A program made the translations under genes and the position numbers. 64,000 nt of DNA from Verrucomicrobiota bacterium (lineage in GTDB: Bacteria; Verrucomicrobiota; Verrucomicrobiia; Limisphaerales; J093). The notes below the pieces were generated by a model. The model saw nothing but the letters and a program-made list of their open reading frames with translations, had not been told where the DNA came from and made no database searches. The number at the start of each line of letters is the position of its first letter. Within the stretch, counting starts at the first letter, position 1. Positions 8,295 through 16,298 of the stretch are shown here, one piece after another. The stretch covers positions 1-64,000 of the forward strand of contig VHCO01000013.1 of NCBI GenBank assembly GCA_016871715.1. Reading direction: 5' to 3'.

Positions 8295-9224
8295 CTAGTG
8301 CATCTCGACGTCGCAGGTGCCCAACCCGCGGCGGTAGTAGTTGAACTGGACGTTGGGATGGTCGGCGAGCAGGGACATGGGCACCGCCGTGTCGACGACG
8401 CGCTGAGCGATCATGAACGCGGTGAGGCGCTGGCCGAAGGGATTATCGTGGGTGCCCGCGTGCCAGATCGACACCTTCTCCGCTTGCCAGGTCTCGACCG
8501 GTCCCACACTGATGGCTTGGGTGGGGACCAACGCGATGTTGCCGCCGCCCGACGTCCGCGCATTTTGCGCGATGGTCAACGGGTGCAGATCCACCACGCG
8601 CGTGGCGAGGCGCCGATACTCGGCGGGCGCCGGGGGTGCGTCTTTGTATTTGCCCTTGCGCCGCACCGGGTCATTGAACGCCCAGTGTTTCACATCGCCT
8701 TGGCCGCCTTGCATGACCGCGCACCGGACCCCAGACCAGCTCTGCCGATAGGCCGTCGTATCCGCCTTGGGGAAATGGAGGTGGCGGTCGGGCATGCGCA
8801 ACTCCTTGCGGATGCGGTTAAAACACAACTCTCGATCGGCTCGTTCGAAGGACAGTGGGTGATTGGCGGGGGCTTCCCGGCCGTCGAGGAACCATTCGTC
8901 CATGCCCCAAAAATGGGCCGAGCGCACGTTCAACTCGAGGGCGTTCACCAGGCGCGCCACCAGCGGCAGTTGCTCGGTGGGGCCGATGGGGCCGCAGATA
9001 CCGACGGGGTTGTCCTCGGTGGACTGTCGCCACGCACTGACATATTCGAGGGCCTCGGCCAGGTAGAAGTCCTCGAGGGTGTCGTAGAAGACCACCCGGA
9101 AACCCGGCCGAGACAACCGGAACAGTCGTTCCGGGGTGAGTTGGGCAACGGCACGAACCAGATCGTCGTCCAAGGTGGTGTAATCCCACCACTCGGGGGC
9201 GACAGCGCTCAGTTTGCGTGGCAT
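8295..9224 (-). CDS. Glucosamine-6-phosphate deaminase/isomerase family protein
   Basis: 309 residues, somewhat longer than typical NagB (about 260). The NagB/6-phosphogluconolactonase-type fold is indicated by [31 protein letters not shown] (sugar-phosphate loop region), [11 protein letters not shown] (active-site Asp region) and [14 protein letters not shown], the counterpart of the catalytic DGHIAFNEP segment. A C-terminal [13 protein letters not shown] matches the NagB C-terminal sugar site. The likely role is conversion of an amino-sugar phosphate to fructose-6-phosphate plus ammonia, but divergence at the catalytic loop (GDVKHWAF) leaves the substrate open. ATG 9224. No nag operon genes are adjacent. 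Confidence 0.85.
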   Translation of the reverse strand: MPRKLSAVAPEWWDYTTLDDDLVRAVAQLTPERLFRLSRPGFRVVFYDTLEDFYLAEALEYVSAWRQSTEDNPVGICGPIGPTEQLPLVARLVNALELNVRSAHFWGMDEWFLDGREAPANHPLSFERADRELCFNRIRKELRMPDRHLHFPKADTTAYRQSWSGVRCAVMQGGQGDVKHWAFNDPVRRKGKYKDAPPAPAEYRRLATRVVDLHPLTIAQNARTSGGGNIALVPTQAISVGPVETWQAEKVSIWHAGTHDNPFGQRLTAFMIAQRVVDTAVPMSLLADHPNVQFNYYRRGLGTCDVEMH

Positions 9225-9509
9225 AGGTGGCCGGCACCCTAGACCCTGGCGAATCGAGCGGCAACGCCTAAGTGTCTCCTACGTGTTCCCGTGCGGCGAG
9301 TCTTTGAAAAGGGAGGTCGTGCCAACCTCCGCCTTTGGGTGTTCACCCAACACGCCCAGGGCCTCTGGGTGGGTTGGTGTCCAGTCGTGAGGCTGTCGGC
9401 TGACGATCGCAGCCCAAGACCGGTCGGCTCAGTCAGGGCAGATTTAGGCTCGTCGGGGACTTGGGGTAAGGCTTAGAGTGGTGGCGCAAGCGAAAGAAAG
9501 GACCCCTCT

Positions 9510-9642
9510 ATGTATTGCCGGAATTGCGGAGTGCAACTGGACCACGGGTGTGATCGGACTCATTGAAGGCATCCTCTACCTCACCAAGTCGGACGAGGAG
9601 TTTGTGCGGTTGTACGTCGAGAACCAACGCCAGTGGTTCTGA
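9510..9642 (+). pseudogene. Zinc-ribbon/TM2-domain gene remnant with internal deletion
   Basis: ATG at 9510 opens MYCRNCGVQLDHG, the characteristic N-terminal half zinc ribbon of TM2-domain and zinc-ribbon membrane proteins, and stops at 9564. In another frame the same stretch continues TTGVIGLIEGILYLTKSDEE and ends in NQRQWF at 9640-9642. IxGLIEGILYLT is the usual last helix of TM2 domains. The first and last pieces of one gene therefore lie 30 bases apart out of frame, with the second CXXC and the first helix missing. The family assignment rests on pattern recognition of these two ends. Confidence 0.6.
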
Positions 9643-9758
9643 CCCGATGGACCCTATGGGGTCGGTTGAACCGGGTGGGGCGGTAGCCGGTCCGTCCGAA
9701 CCGGTTCCTCGCGGCGGATGGGACCGGCCCGGGGGGGGGGCGGGGTGAGCGAGAGCAG

Positions 9759-9778
9759 CCTCGCGCACACGCGCGAGG
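9759..9778 (-). terminator. Stem-loop after the DUF1015 gene
   Basis: CCTCGCGC, loop ACAC, GCGCGAGG: a perfect 8-bp stem 13 bases beyond the stop codon of the leftward gene. There is no U-tract, so it could be an RNA 3'-end stabiliser or a weak terminator. Confidence 0.4.
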
Positions 9779-9790
9779 AGTGACCCGGCT

Positions 9791-11017
9791 TCAACTAGCC
9801 CCTTCGAGGCGATGGCAAAACATGCCGTCGCGCAGCTTCGGCTCGAACCAAGTGCTCTTGGGCGGCATGATCTCGCCCGCATCCGCGATGGACATCAGGT
9901 CCTCGACGCTCGTCGGAAAGAGCGAGAAGGCACACGCATAGTCCCCCCGGTCGATGAGCCGCTCGAGCTCGCCCGTCCCGCGAATGCCGCCCACGAAACC
10001 CAAGCGCGGACTGGTCCGCGGATCGGCGATGCCGAAGATGGGCGCGATGATTTCGTGTTGGAGTCGCGATACATCCAGGTTTTGGACGGGGCGGGCGGCG
10101 GTCGTTGGCGCGGGTTGGGACTCGAGGCCGTACCAGCGACCGGCCAGGTACAGGCCCAGCGTGGACTGGCGCAGGGGCTGGGGTGGGGCATCGGGCACGA
10201 CGCGCCACACTCCCGCCAAGCGCACCAGCAACTCGTTGGGGGTGAGCCCATTGAGATCCGCCAAGACGCGGTGATAGGGCAGGATTTGGAGTTGTGTGTG
10301 CGCGAAGATGACTGCCAGGAAATGGGCGCTACCACCGGCACCCCGCCGCTGTCGAGACACGCGCGCGGCCGCCGCGGTCCGATGATGTCCGTCGGCGATG
10401 TACAAGGTCGGCAGCCGCTCGAACGCGGCCCGGACGGCCTCGTTCAAGGCGGCGTCCCGCAGTGTCCAGGACGAGTGCCGCACGCCGTCGGCAGCCACAA
10501 AATCGATCTCGGGCGGGCGGGCTGTAGCTTGGGCGACTAGATCTTCGAGCGCGGGCTCGGCGCGGTAGAGGAGGAAGGCGGGCCCCGTCTGCGCATCGAG
10601 AGCCTCGAGGTGCCGCACGCGGTCGTCTTCTTTGTCGACGCGGGTCAGTTCGTGTTTCTTGATTGCACCGGCCAAGTACGCTTCGCAGCTCGCCACGGCC
10701 ACGATGCCGGTCTGAGCGTGGTGGCCCATGACTTGTCGGTAAAGGTGGTAGGCGGGGGCCGGATCGGGCACGAGTGCGGTCTGCTGAATCAACCGCTGGA
10801 AATTCTCGCGCCCTCGAGCGTACACCATCGATGCGTAGGGGTCGGTGCCGGGCGGCAGGTCGATCTCGGGCTTGCTGACGTGCAGGAAACTGAGCGGGTT
10901 ATGGGCTGCCAACGCCCGGGCCTCCTCGGAGGACATGACGTCGTAGGGCAACTCACAAATCTGCGCGGCCAGTTCCGGTCGCGGGCGCAGGGCGGCGAAT
11001 GGTTGAATGTCGGCCAT
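9791..11017 (-). CDS. DUF1015 family protein
   Basis: 408 residues, the usual length of the family. It opens MADIQPFAALRP and continues CELPYDVMSSEEARALAAHN, which together with the internal LYIADGHHRTAAAARV motif is diagnostic for DUF1015. The biochemical function is unproven. The conserved DGHHR motif suggests a phosphate or metal site, and members often neighbour amino-acid metabolism genes. No signal peptide or membrane segment is present, so it is cytoplasmic. Divergent from argJ, with about 175 bases between starts. Confidence 0.88.
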   Translation of the reverse strand: MADIQPFAALRPRPELAAQICELPYDVMSSEEARALAAHNPLSFLHVSKPEIDLPPGTDPYASMVYARGRENFQRLIQQTALVPDPAPAYHLYRQVMGHHAQTGIVAVASCEAYLAGAIKKHELTRVDKEDDRVRHLEALDAQTGPAFLLYRAEPALEDLVAQATARPPEIDFVAADGVRHSSWTLRDAALNEAVRAAFERLPTLYIADGHHRTAAAARVSRQRRGAGGSAHFLAVIFAHTQLQILPYHRVLADLNGLTPNELLVRLAGVWRVVPDAPPQPLRQSTLGLYLAGRWYGLESQPAPTTAARPVQNLDVSRLQHEIIAPIFGIADPRTSPRLGFVGGIRGTGELERLIDRGDYACAFSLFPTSVEDLMSIADAGEIMPPKSTWFEPKLRDGMFCHRLEGAS

Positions 11018-11194
11018 CGAAGCGCCGCCACAGTAGTCTCGGTCGGGGCGGATGGCACGCTGATTCTTGGCGTGGACCGCCGCGGTCGGTCGTCGCTGGT
11101 TGGGGCCGCGCGCTGGCGCGCAGTTGCAAGCGCCGGCAGTTGGCTTTCGAGGCCAGACTTGCGTTCGGCAGGTGGATGTCCCTAATTGGTGCGC

Positions 11195-12562
11195 ATGCAG
11201 TCTGGGTTTGAATCGGTTGAAGGATCGGTGGTGGCGCCGCTAGGCTTTCTGGCGGGAGGCGTCTTCTGCGACATCAAGCGCCTGGGGACCGGCAAAGGGT
11301 CGGCCAAAGGCCAGAAGCGCGACCTGGCTTTGATTGTCTCGGAGGCGCCGGCCGCCGCGGCGGGGATGTTCACGACCAACCAGGTTTGCGCGGCGCCGGT
11401 CAAGCTCTGCCTTGATCGGGTGAGCCGGGGTATGGCGCGGGCGATCGTGGTCAACTCGGGCAACGCCAATGCGTGTACGGGCCGGCGTGGTCTCGAGGAC
11501 GCCGAGCAGATGGCCGCCGCCGCCGCCCGCGCCCTGGGGTTGACGGCGCGGCAGGTCCTGGTGGCTAGTACGGGCCGGATTGGCGTGAACCTGCCGATGA
11601 ACCGGGTGAGGGCCGGGATTAAGGCGGCTGCGCAATGCTTGGGGAAGACCGCCACTCACGCCGCCGCCGCCGCGGAGGCGATCCTGACGAGCGACACCCG
11701 CGCCAAGCAGGTCGCGCTCGAGTTTAGGCTCGGCGGCCGGATCGTGCGCGTGGGCGGCATCTGCAAGGGGGCGGGTATGATCCAACCGGGCATGAGCCGG
11801 ACCGGCCGGCGTCCCGCGGCCGCGCCGCGCCCGAAGCGGCACGCCACCATGCTGGCGTTTTTGACAACGGACGCAGCAGTGGAAGTGCCCGCTCTCCAGC
11901 GCGCGATCGAGGAAGCGGTGGCGCAGAGCTTCAACCGCATTACGGTGGACGGCGACATGAGCACGAACGACACGGTCCTGTTGCTGGCCAATGGCCAGGC
12001 CGGGAACGCGCCGCTCACCGTCCGCGCTTGGGACCAGCCACGCTCGCCTCGTGCGCAAGCCGCCTTCGCCCGGCGCTTTCAGGCGGCGCTCAACCAGGTT
12101 TGTCTGGACTTGGCCCAGCAGATCGTGCGCGACGGGGAGGGCGTGAGCCGGTTTGTGACCGTGCGGGTAACGGGAGCCAAGAACGACCGGGACGCCGAGG
12201 CCGCCGCTCGCGCAGTGGCCAACAGCGCTTTGGTGAAGACCAGTTGGTGCGGTGGCGATCCGAACTGGGGTCGGATTATGGACGCCTTGGGCTATAGTCC
12301 GGCCAAAGTGGTGGAGGGCAAAGTGGACATTGGCTACAGCGCCGCCGGGAGCGGTTCGGCGCTCTGGAGCCTGAAAGGCGGCCAACCGACGCGGGCGACC
12401 TTTGGTCGGCTCTGTAAGATTGTGGCTGCCAAAGAGTTCGATTTGCACATCCGACTTCATCTGGGCCGCGGCTCGGCCGTTCTCTACGCTGCCGATCTCA
12501 CCGAGCAATACGTCGAGTTCAACCAAGGCGACGTGAACGATCCGGCGGCGTTGGGTGGGTAG
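11195..12562 (+). CDS. argJ: Bifunctional ornithine acetyltransferase/N-acetylglutamate synthase
   Basis: 455 residues. ArgJ moves the acetyl group from N-acetylornithine to glutamate in the cyclic arginine pathway. It is made as one chain that cleaves itself before a Thr. Family blocks seen are GFLAGGVFCDIK, MFTTNQVCAAPV, RAIVVNSGNANACTG, VASTGRIG, and the cleavage site ATMLAFLTTDA with Thr about 218. Between GMIQPGM and ATML there is an Arg/Pro-rich insert of about 16 residues (SRTGRRPAAAPRPKRH) where most ArgJ proteins have only a short NM-type link. ATG 11195, or TTG 11186. argB follows. Confidence 0.96.
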   Translation: MQSGFESVEGSVVAPLGFLAGGVFCDIKRLGTGKGSAKGQKRDLALIVSEAPAAAAGMFTTNQVCAAPVKLCLDRVSRGMARAIVVNSGNANACTGRRGLEDAEQMAAAAARALGLTARQVLVASTGRIGVNLPMNRVRAGIKAAAQCLGKTATHAAAAAEAILTSDTRAKQVALEFRLGGRIVRVGGICKGAGMIQPGMSRTGRRPAAAPRPKRHATMLAFLTTDAAVEVPALQRAIEEAVAQSFNRITVDGDMSTNDTVLLLANGQAGNAPLTVRAWDQPRSPRAQAAFARRFQAALNQVCLDLAQQIVRDGEGVSRFVTVRVTGAKNDRDAEAAARAVANSALVKTSWCGGDPNWGRIMDALGYSPAKVVEGKVDIGYSAAGSGSALWSLKGGQPTRATFGRLCKIVAAKEFDLHIRLHLGRGSAVLYAADLTEQYVEFNQGDVNDPAALGG

Positions 12563-12645
12563 GCGGGCGGGGTCGGATCGGGAAGTCGAGGTGGCTTTCA
12601 GATCTTGGTTGCCAAGGGGCGGCCGACGGGTTTTTGTTGCGGCCG

Positions 12646-13521
12646 ATGCAGGACCTTATCGCCAAGGCTACGACGTTACTGGAGGCGTTGCCCTACATTC
12701 AGAAGTTCAGCGGGGCAACCTTCGTGATCAAGTACGGCGGTAGCTTCATGGACTCGCCGGACCCGGCCGTCCGCACCAGTGTGGCGCGGGACTTGGTGTT
12801 TCTCGAGGCGGTGGAGATCAATCCGGTGGTGGTGCATGGGGGCGGCAAGGCGATCACGCGGGCGATGGAGCAGGCCGGCCTCAAGCCACAGTTCGTGCAG
12901 GGGATGCGGACCACGGACGAGGCGACGGTGCAGGTGGTGGACCGGGTGCTCTCGCGCGAGATCAATCCGGAGATTGTGACGGCCATCAATTCACTCGGGG
13001 GCGTCGCCAAGGGCTTCGCGGGCACCGAGGTTTTTACATGCCGTAAACTGCGCTTGACGGGAAAGGCGGGTGAACCGATCGACCCGGGTTTCGTGGGCGA
13101 GGTCACGGGGGTCAACACAGCCCCGCTGCTCGAGTGCATTGAACGGGGCGTGACACCGGTCATCAGTCCGGTGGCGCGGGGTGACGATGGCCGGGTGTAC
13201 AACTGCAACGCGGACGTGGCGGCTGCGCGGGCGGCGATTGCGCTGCGGGCGCGTCGGTTGGTCTTCATGAGTGACGTGCCGGGTTTGCTGCGCGATCCCA
13301 AGGATCCGGCCAGCGTGATAGCGCACCTGCGGACCGGCGAGGTCAGTGCGTTGCGGCTGTCGGGCGTGATCGACCAGGGGATGATCCCGAAGGTGGATAG
13401 CGCCGTGGCAGCCATCCAGAGTGGGGTGGACAAGGTCTCGCTGGTGGATGGGCGTGTGCCTCACGCCGTCCTCCTCGAGATCTTCACCGACGCCGGTGTG
13501 GGAACTGAGGTGGTGTTGTGA
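12646..13521 (+). CDS. argB: Acetylglutamate kinase
   Basis: 291 residues. It phosphorylates N-acetylglutamate, the second arginine-synthesis step, in the cytoplasm. The amino-acid-kinase fold is clear: MQDLIAKATTLLEALPYI at the start, FVIKYGGSFM (phosphate loop Lys), VVVHGGGKAI, and the ATP site VYNCNADVAAARAAIALRA followed by LVFMSDVPGLL. ATG 12646 is chosen because homologues begin with this MQDLI-type helix. An in-frame TTG lies four codons earlier. It lies 83 bases after argJ on the same strand, likely co-transcribed. Confidence 0.96.
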   Translation: MQDLIAKATTLLEALPYIQKFSGATFVIKYGGSFMDSPDPAVRTSVARDLVFLEAVEINPVVVHGGGKAITRAMEQAGLKPQFVQGMRTTDEATVQVVDRVLSREINPEIVTAINSLGGVAKGFAGTEVFTCRKLRLTGKAGEPIDPGFVGEVTGVNTAPLLECIERGVTPVISPVARGDDGRVYNCNADVAAARAAIALRARRLVFMSDVPGLLRDPKDPASVIAHLRTGEVSALRLSGVIDQGMIPKVDSAVAAIQSGVDKVSLVDGRVPHAVLLEIFTDAGVGTEVVL

Positions 13522-13605
13522 GCGGTCGCCGGTGTGTGGGGCTGGCGCCACACGCGCCGAGAGCGCGTGACGGCGAGGCCGTGGTGCGCCAGGAAAGGGA
13601 CCATC

Positions 13606-14637
13606 GTGTTGCCCGAACATATCCATAACGAAGCCGAGTTGGAGGACGTGTTGACGCGCCCTTCGCAGGCCTTGGTCGAGTTGGCTAAGACGCTGACGAG
13701 CCCGCTGGTCGTGCTCGGCGCAGGGGGCAAGATGGGACCTTCCCTTGCGGTGCTGGCTCGCCGGGCGGCGGAAGCCGCCGGGCAATCGCTCGACGTCGTC
13801 GCCGTCAGCCGCTTTCGCGACGAACCGGTCCGGCAGCGCCTCGAGGCCAACGGCGTCCAGACCGTGAGCCTGGATCTCCTCGAGGCACGCTCGCTGGAGT
13901 CGTTGCCCGACGCCGAGAACCTCATCTATCTCGTCGGGCTCAAGTTCGGCACCTCGACCAATCCCGCCGGCACTTGGGCGGTCAACACGCTGGTCCCTAG
14001 CCGCCTCCTGGAACGTTATCCGCAGGCGCGCGTCGTGGCGCTCTCCACCGGCAACGTCTATCCCCTGGTCGAAGTGCGTCGTGGCGGCTCCGTCGAGACC
14101 GACCCGCTCACCCCGCACGGCGAGTACGCGAACGCTGCGGTCGGCCGGGAGCGTATCTTCGAGTACGCGGCCGCGCGGCAGGGCACACGCGTGGCGTTGT
14201 TGCGCCTCTTCTACGCCACCGAACTGCGCTACGGTGTCCTGGTCGACCTCGCCAGGAAAGTGCAGGCAGGCGAAGCCATTCCACTGGCGACCGGCTACCT
14301 GAATTGTATCTGGCTCGGTGACGCTAACGACATGACCTTGCGCGCCCTGCGCCTGGCCGCGGCTCCACCCTCGGTCTGGAACTTGTGCCGACCCGAGATG
14401 GTGTCCGTGCGCGATGCGGCGTGTCGTCTGGGCGATCTGCTCGGCCGACGCCCGCTCTTCACTGGGGCCGAGAGCCCGACGGCGTTGTTAGGTGACCCGC
14501 GCCGCATCTGTGGGGCGTTGGGACCGCCGGCGACCGACCTGGCCACGCTCCTCGAATGGACGGCGCGTTGGGTTAGCCACGGCGGGCGGGATCTGGGGCG
14601 GCCGACCCACTTCGAGGTGCGCGATGGCAAGTACTGA
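13606..14637 (+). CDS. NAD-dependent epimerase/dehydratase family protein
   Basis: About 343 residues. An N-terminal Rossmann motif VVLGAGGKMGPSLAVLARRA, then VVALSTGNVYP and a HGEYANAAVGRERIFEY segment occupying the YxxxK position (Tyr present, Lys not clear), identify the extended SDR superfamily. The substrate is unknown. GTG 13606 has an AGGAAAGGG ribosome site five bases upstream and is preferred over the longer open frame. The 3' end overlaps the DapA-like gene by 14 bases, implying translational coupling and a shared pathway, perhaps catabolism of a sugar acid or modified amino acid. Confidence 0.83.
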   Translation: MLPEHIHNEAELEDVLTRPSQALVELAKTLTSPLVVLGAGGKMGPSLAVLARRAAEAAGQSLDVVAVSRFRDEPVRQRLEANGVQTVSLDLLEARSLESLPDAENLIYLVGLKFGTSTNPAGTWAVNTLVPSRLLERYPQARVVALSTGNVYPLVEVRRGGSVETDPLTPHGEYANAAVGRERIFEYAAARQGTRVALLRLFYATELRYGVLVDLARKVQAGEAIPLATGYLNCIWLGDANDMTLRALRLAAAPPSVWNLCRPEMVSVRDAACRLGDLLGRRPLFTGAESPTALLGDPRRICGALGPPATDLATLLEWTARWVSHGGRDLGRPTHFEVRDGKY

Positions 14638-15691
14638 GCCCTGGCGCCGACGGTTGGCCGAGGGCTTGGTGATCCCCGCCTGTCCGCTCGCCCTCACGCC
14701 CCAACGCCAATTCGACGAGCGCCGGCAGCGTGCCCTGTTCCGCTATTACCTGGCCGCGGGCGCGGGCGGTGTCGCCGTGGGTGTCCACACGACCCAATTC
14801 GCCATCCGAGAGCCGAAGGTGGGTCTGTTCCGACCGCTCCTGGCGCTGGCGGCGGAGGAGTTCGATCGCGCGGGGAGGCCCCCAGCCGATGCTGGACCGG
14901 TGCGGATCGGCGGGATTTGCGGCCCGACGCGCCAGGCCGTGGCCGAAGCCGCCTTGCTGCGGGAGTCGGGTTTTCACGCTGGCCTGTTGAGCTTGGGCGT
15001 GCTGCGGGACGCGACCGAGGCCAGCCTGATCGAGCATGCGCGGGCCGTGGGTGCCGTGCTGCCGCTGGTCGGCTTCTACCTGCAACCAGCGGTGGGCGGA
15101 CGCGTATTGCCCTTTTCGTTCTGGCGCAAGTTCGCCGAACTCGATCCCGTGGTGGCCATCAAGATCGCCCCGTTCAACCGTTACCAGACGCTCGACGTCC
15201 TCCGGGCCGTGGCGGAGTCCGGGCGGGCTGACCTAGCCCTGTACACGGGTAACGACGACAGCATCGTCCTGGACCTGCTGACGCCGTTCCGGTTCCGCTG
15301 CGGGAACGACTGGATCGAGCGGCGCATCGTGGGTGGTTTGCTGGGCCATTGGGCGGTCTGGACGCAGCGGGCGGTCGAGATCCACCGTCGATGCCGGCAA
15401 GTGGCGCGTGCCGGGGGACCGATCCCAGCCGAGCTCATGCGGTTGAGCGTCGAGGTCACCGACGCCAACGCGGCGTTCTTCGATGCGGCCAACGGTTTTG
15501 CTGGGTGCATTGCGGGTCTACACGAGGTCCTGCGCCGGCAGGGGCTCTTTACAGGCATCGAATGCTTAGATCCGCGGGAGGGGCTCAGCCTGGGGCAACG
15601 CGAGGAGATCGACCGCGTCTGTGCCGCGTACCCGCACCTGACCGACGACGACTTCGTCGCGCGGCATCGCACGGCGTGGCTCGCTGAGTAA
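14624..15691 (+). CDS. Dihydrodipicolinate synthase/N-acetylneuraminate lyase (DapA) family aldolase
   Basis: 355 residues, longer than DapA (about 290). It has the TIM-barrel aldolase pattern: LVIPACPLALTPQRQFDERR, YYLAAGAGGVAVGVHTTQFA, the Tyr in LPLVGFYLQPAVG and the Schiff-base Lys in VVAIKIAPFNRYQ, then LYTGNDDSIVLDLL in place of the usual GxD segment. It probably condenses or cleaves pyruvate with an aldehyde. The substrate is not evident. ATG 14624 lies inside the upstream epimerase gene, so the two are translated together. Confidence 0.86.
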   Translation: MASTEPWRRRLAEGLVIPACPLALTPQRQFDERRQRALFRYYLAAGAGGVAVGVHTTQFAIREPKVGLFRPLLALAAEEFDRAGRPPADAGPVRIGGICGPTRQAVAEAALLRESGFHAGLLSLGVLRDATEASLIEHARAVGAVLPLVGFYLQPAVGGRVLPFSFWRKFAELDPVVAIKIAPFNRYQTLDVLRAVAESGRADLALYTGNDDSIVLDLLTPFRFRCGNDWIERRIVGGLLGHWAVWTQRAVEIHRRCRQVARAGGPIPAELMRLSVEVTDANAAFFDAANGFAGCIAGLHEVLRRQGLFTGIECLDPREGLSLGQREEIDRVCAAYPHLTDDDFVARHRTAWLAE

Positions 15692-15831
15692 CGGGTATGG
15701 TGTCGGTATTCGTAACGGAGACGGGCGGAAAGGCGAAGGAGGGCCAAGCGAAAGCGAAGAACTTGGAGGATCGGGCGCCCTTGCTGAGGCGCTGATGAGG
15801 TGAAGGCGGAGGCCTTAACGACTTGGGTGTC

Positions 15832-15861
15832 GTGTCAACTACAAGAAACCCGGCGAAATAG
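15832..15861 (+). repeat. GTGTCAAC-type dispersed repeat, copy 1
   Basis: GTGTCAACTACAAGAAACCC, continuing GGCGAAATAG. Nearly the same sequence recurs 57 bases further on. Confidence 0.7.
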
Positions 15862-15888
15862 GGCTACCGGCTGTTCTGCGGTGCAGCA

Positions 15889-15918
15889 GTGTCAACTACT
15901 AGAAACCCGACACAATAA
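15889..15918 (+). repeat. GTGTCAAC-type dispersed repeat, copy 2
   Basis: GTGTCAACTACTAGAAACCC, continuing GACACAATAA. It matches copy 1 at 19 of the first 20 positions. Confidence 0.7.
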
Positions 15919-16012
15919 GTGATGCGCCCTGAGATCCTAACGGGAACTCGCGCCCGGGCTGCCAGCTTTGGGAGGGAGCCGTTGGGACCTGGGACAATCG
16001 ACGTCACCGTCG

Positions 16013-16042
16013 CTGTCAACAATACACAACCCGGCATAATTG
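16013..16042 (+). repeat. GTGTCAAC-type dispersed repeat, copy 3 (diverged)
   Basis: CTGTCAACAATACACAACCC, continuing GGCATAATTG. It keeps the TGTCAAC head and the AACCCG...ATAAT tail of copies 1 and 2. Confidence 0.55.
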
Positions 16043-16298
16043 CTGGTTCCCGCGTGGTTCGACGCCACGTCGGAACGCATTGCACCGAAAGATGTTGCGT
16101 AATGGCTTCATCGGCCACGCAGAGACCCAGGACCCAGGGGGTAAGGTGGTGGACAGGAAGTTCGGCGCTCCAGAAGCGCAACAAAGTCGGATGCGCCCGG
16201 GCCAGGTTCGGACAGAGTTCAGGGTTGCACTGGGGTGGTGAGCGTGATTGACTCAGTAGGAAATCACAGTCTTGGTGAGTCACATCAACTCTTTTCTT

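Larger units (their letters stand above)
9225..9790. other. Intergenic region holding a gene remnant and a stem-loop
   Basis: Between nagB-like and DUF1015 genes. Apart from the TM2 remnant (9510-9642) and the hairpin at 9759-9778 it contains a run of about ten G near 9731 and no coding frame I believe. Confidence 0.5.
15692..16298. other. Gene-free stretch with degenerate TGTCAAC repeats
   Basis: About 600 bases between the aldolase and the exported protein. No coding frame is credible. It contains three related 29-30-base direct repeats (15832, 15889, 16013) and, just before the next gene, TTGACTCAGTAGGAAATCAC and a T-rich leader (TTTTCTT) in front of ATG 16299, which may be the promoter/leader region. 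Confidence 0.5.

Noticed and set aside
15832-15918. Direct repeats considered as a CRISPR array
   Set aside because: Only two close copies and one diverged, with unequal spacing (57 and 124 bases) and no cas genes.
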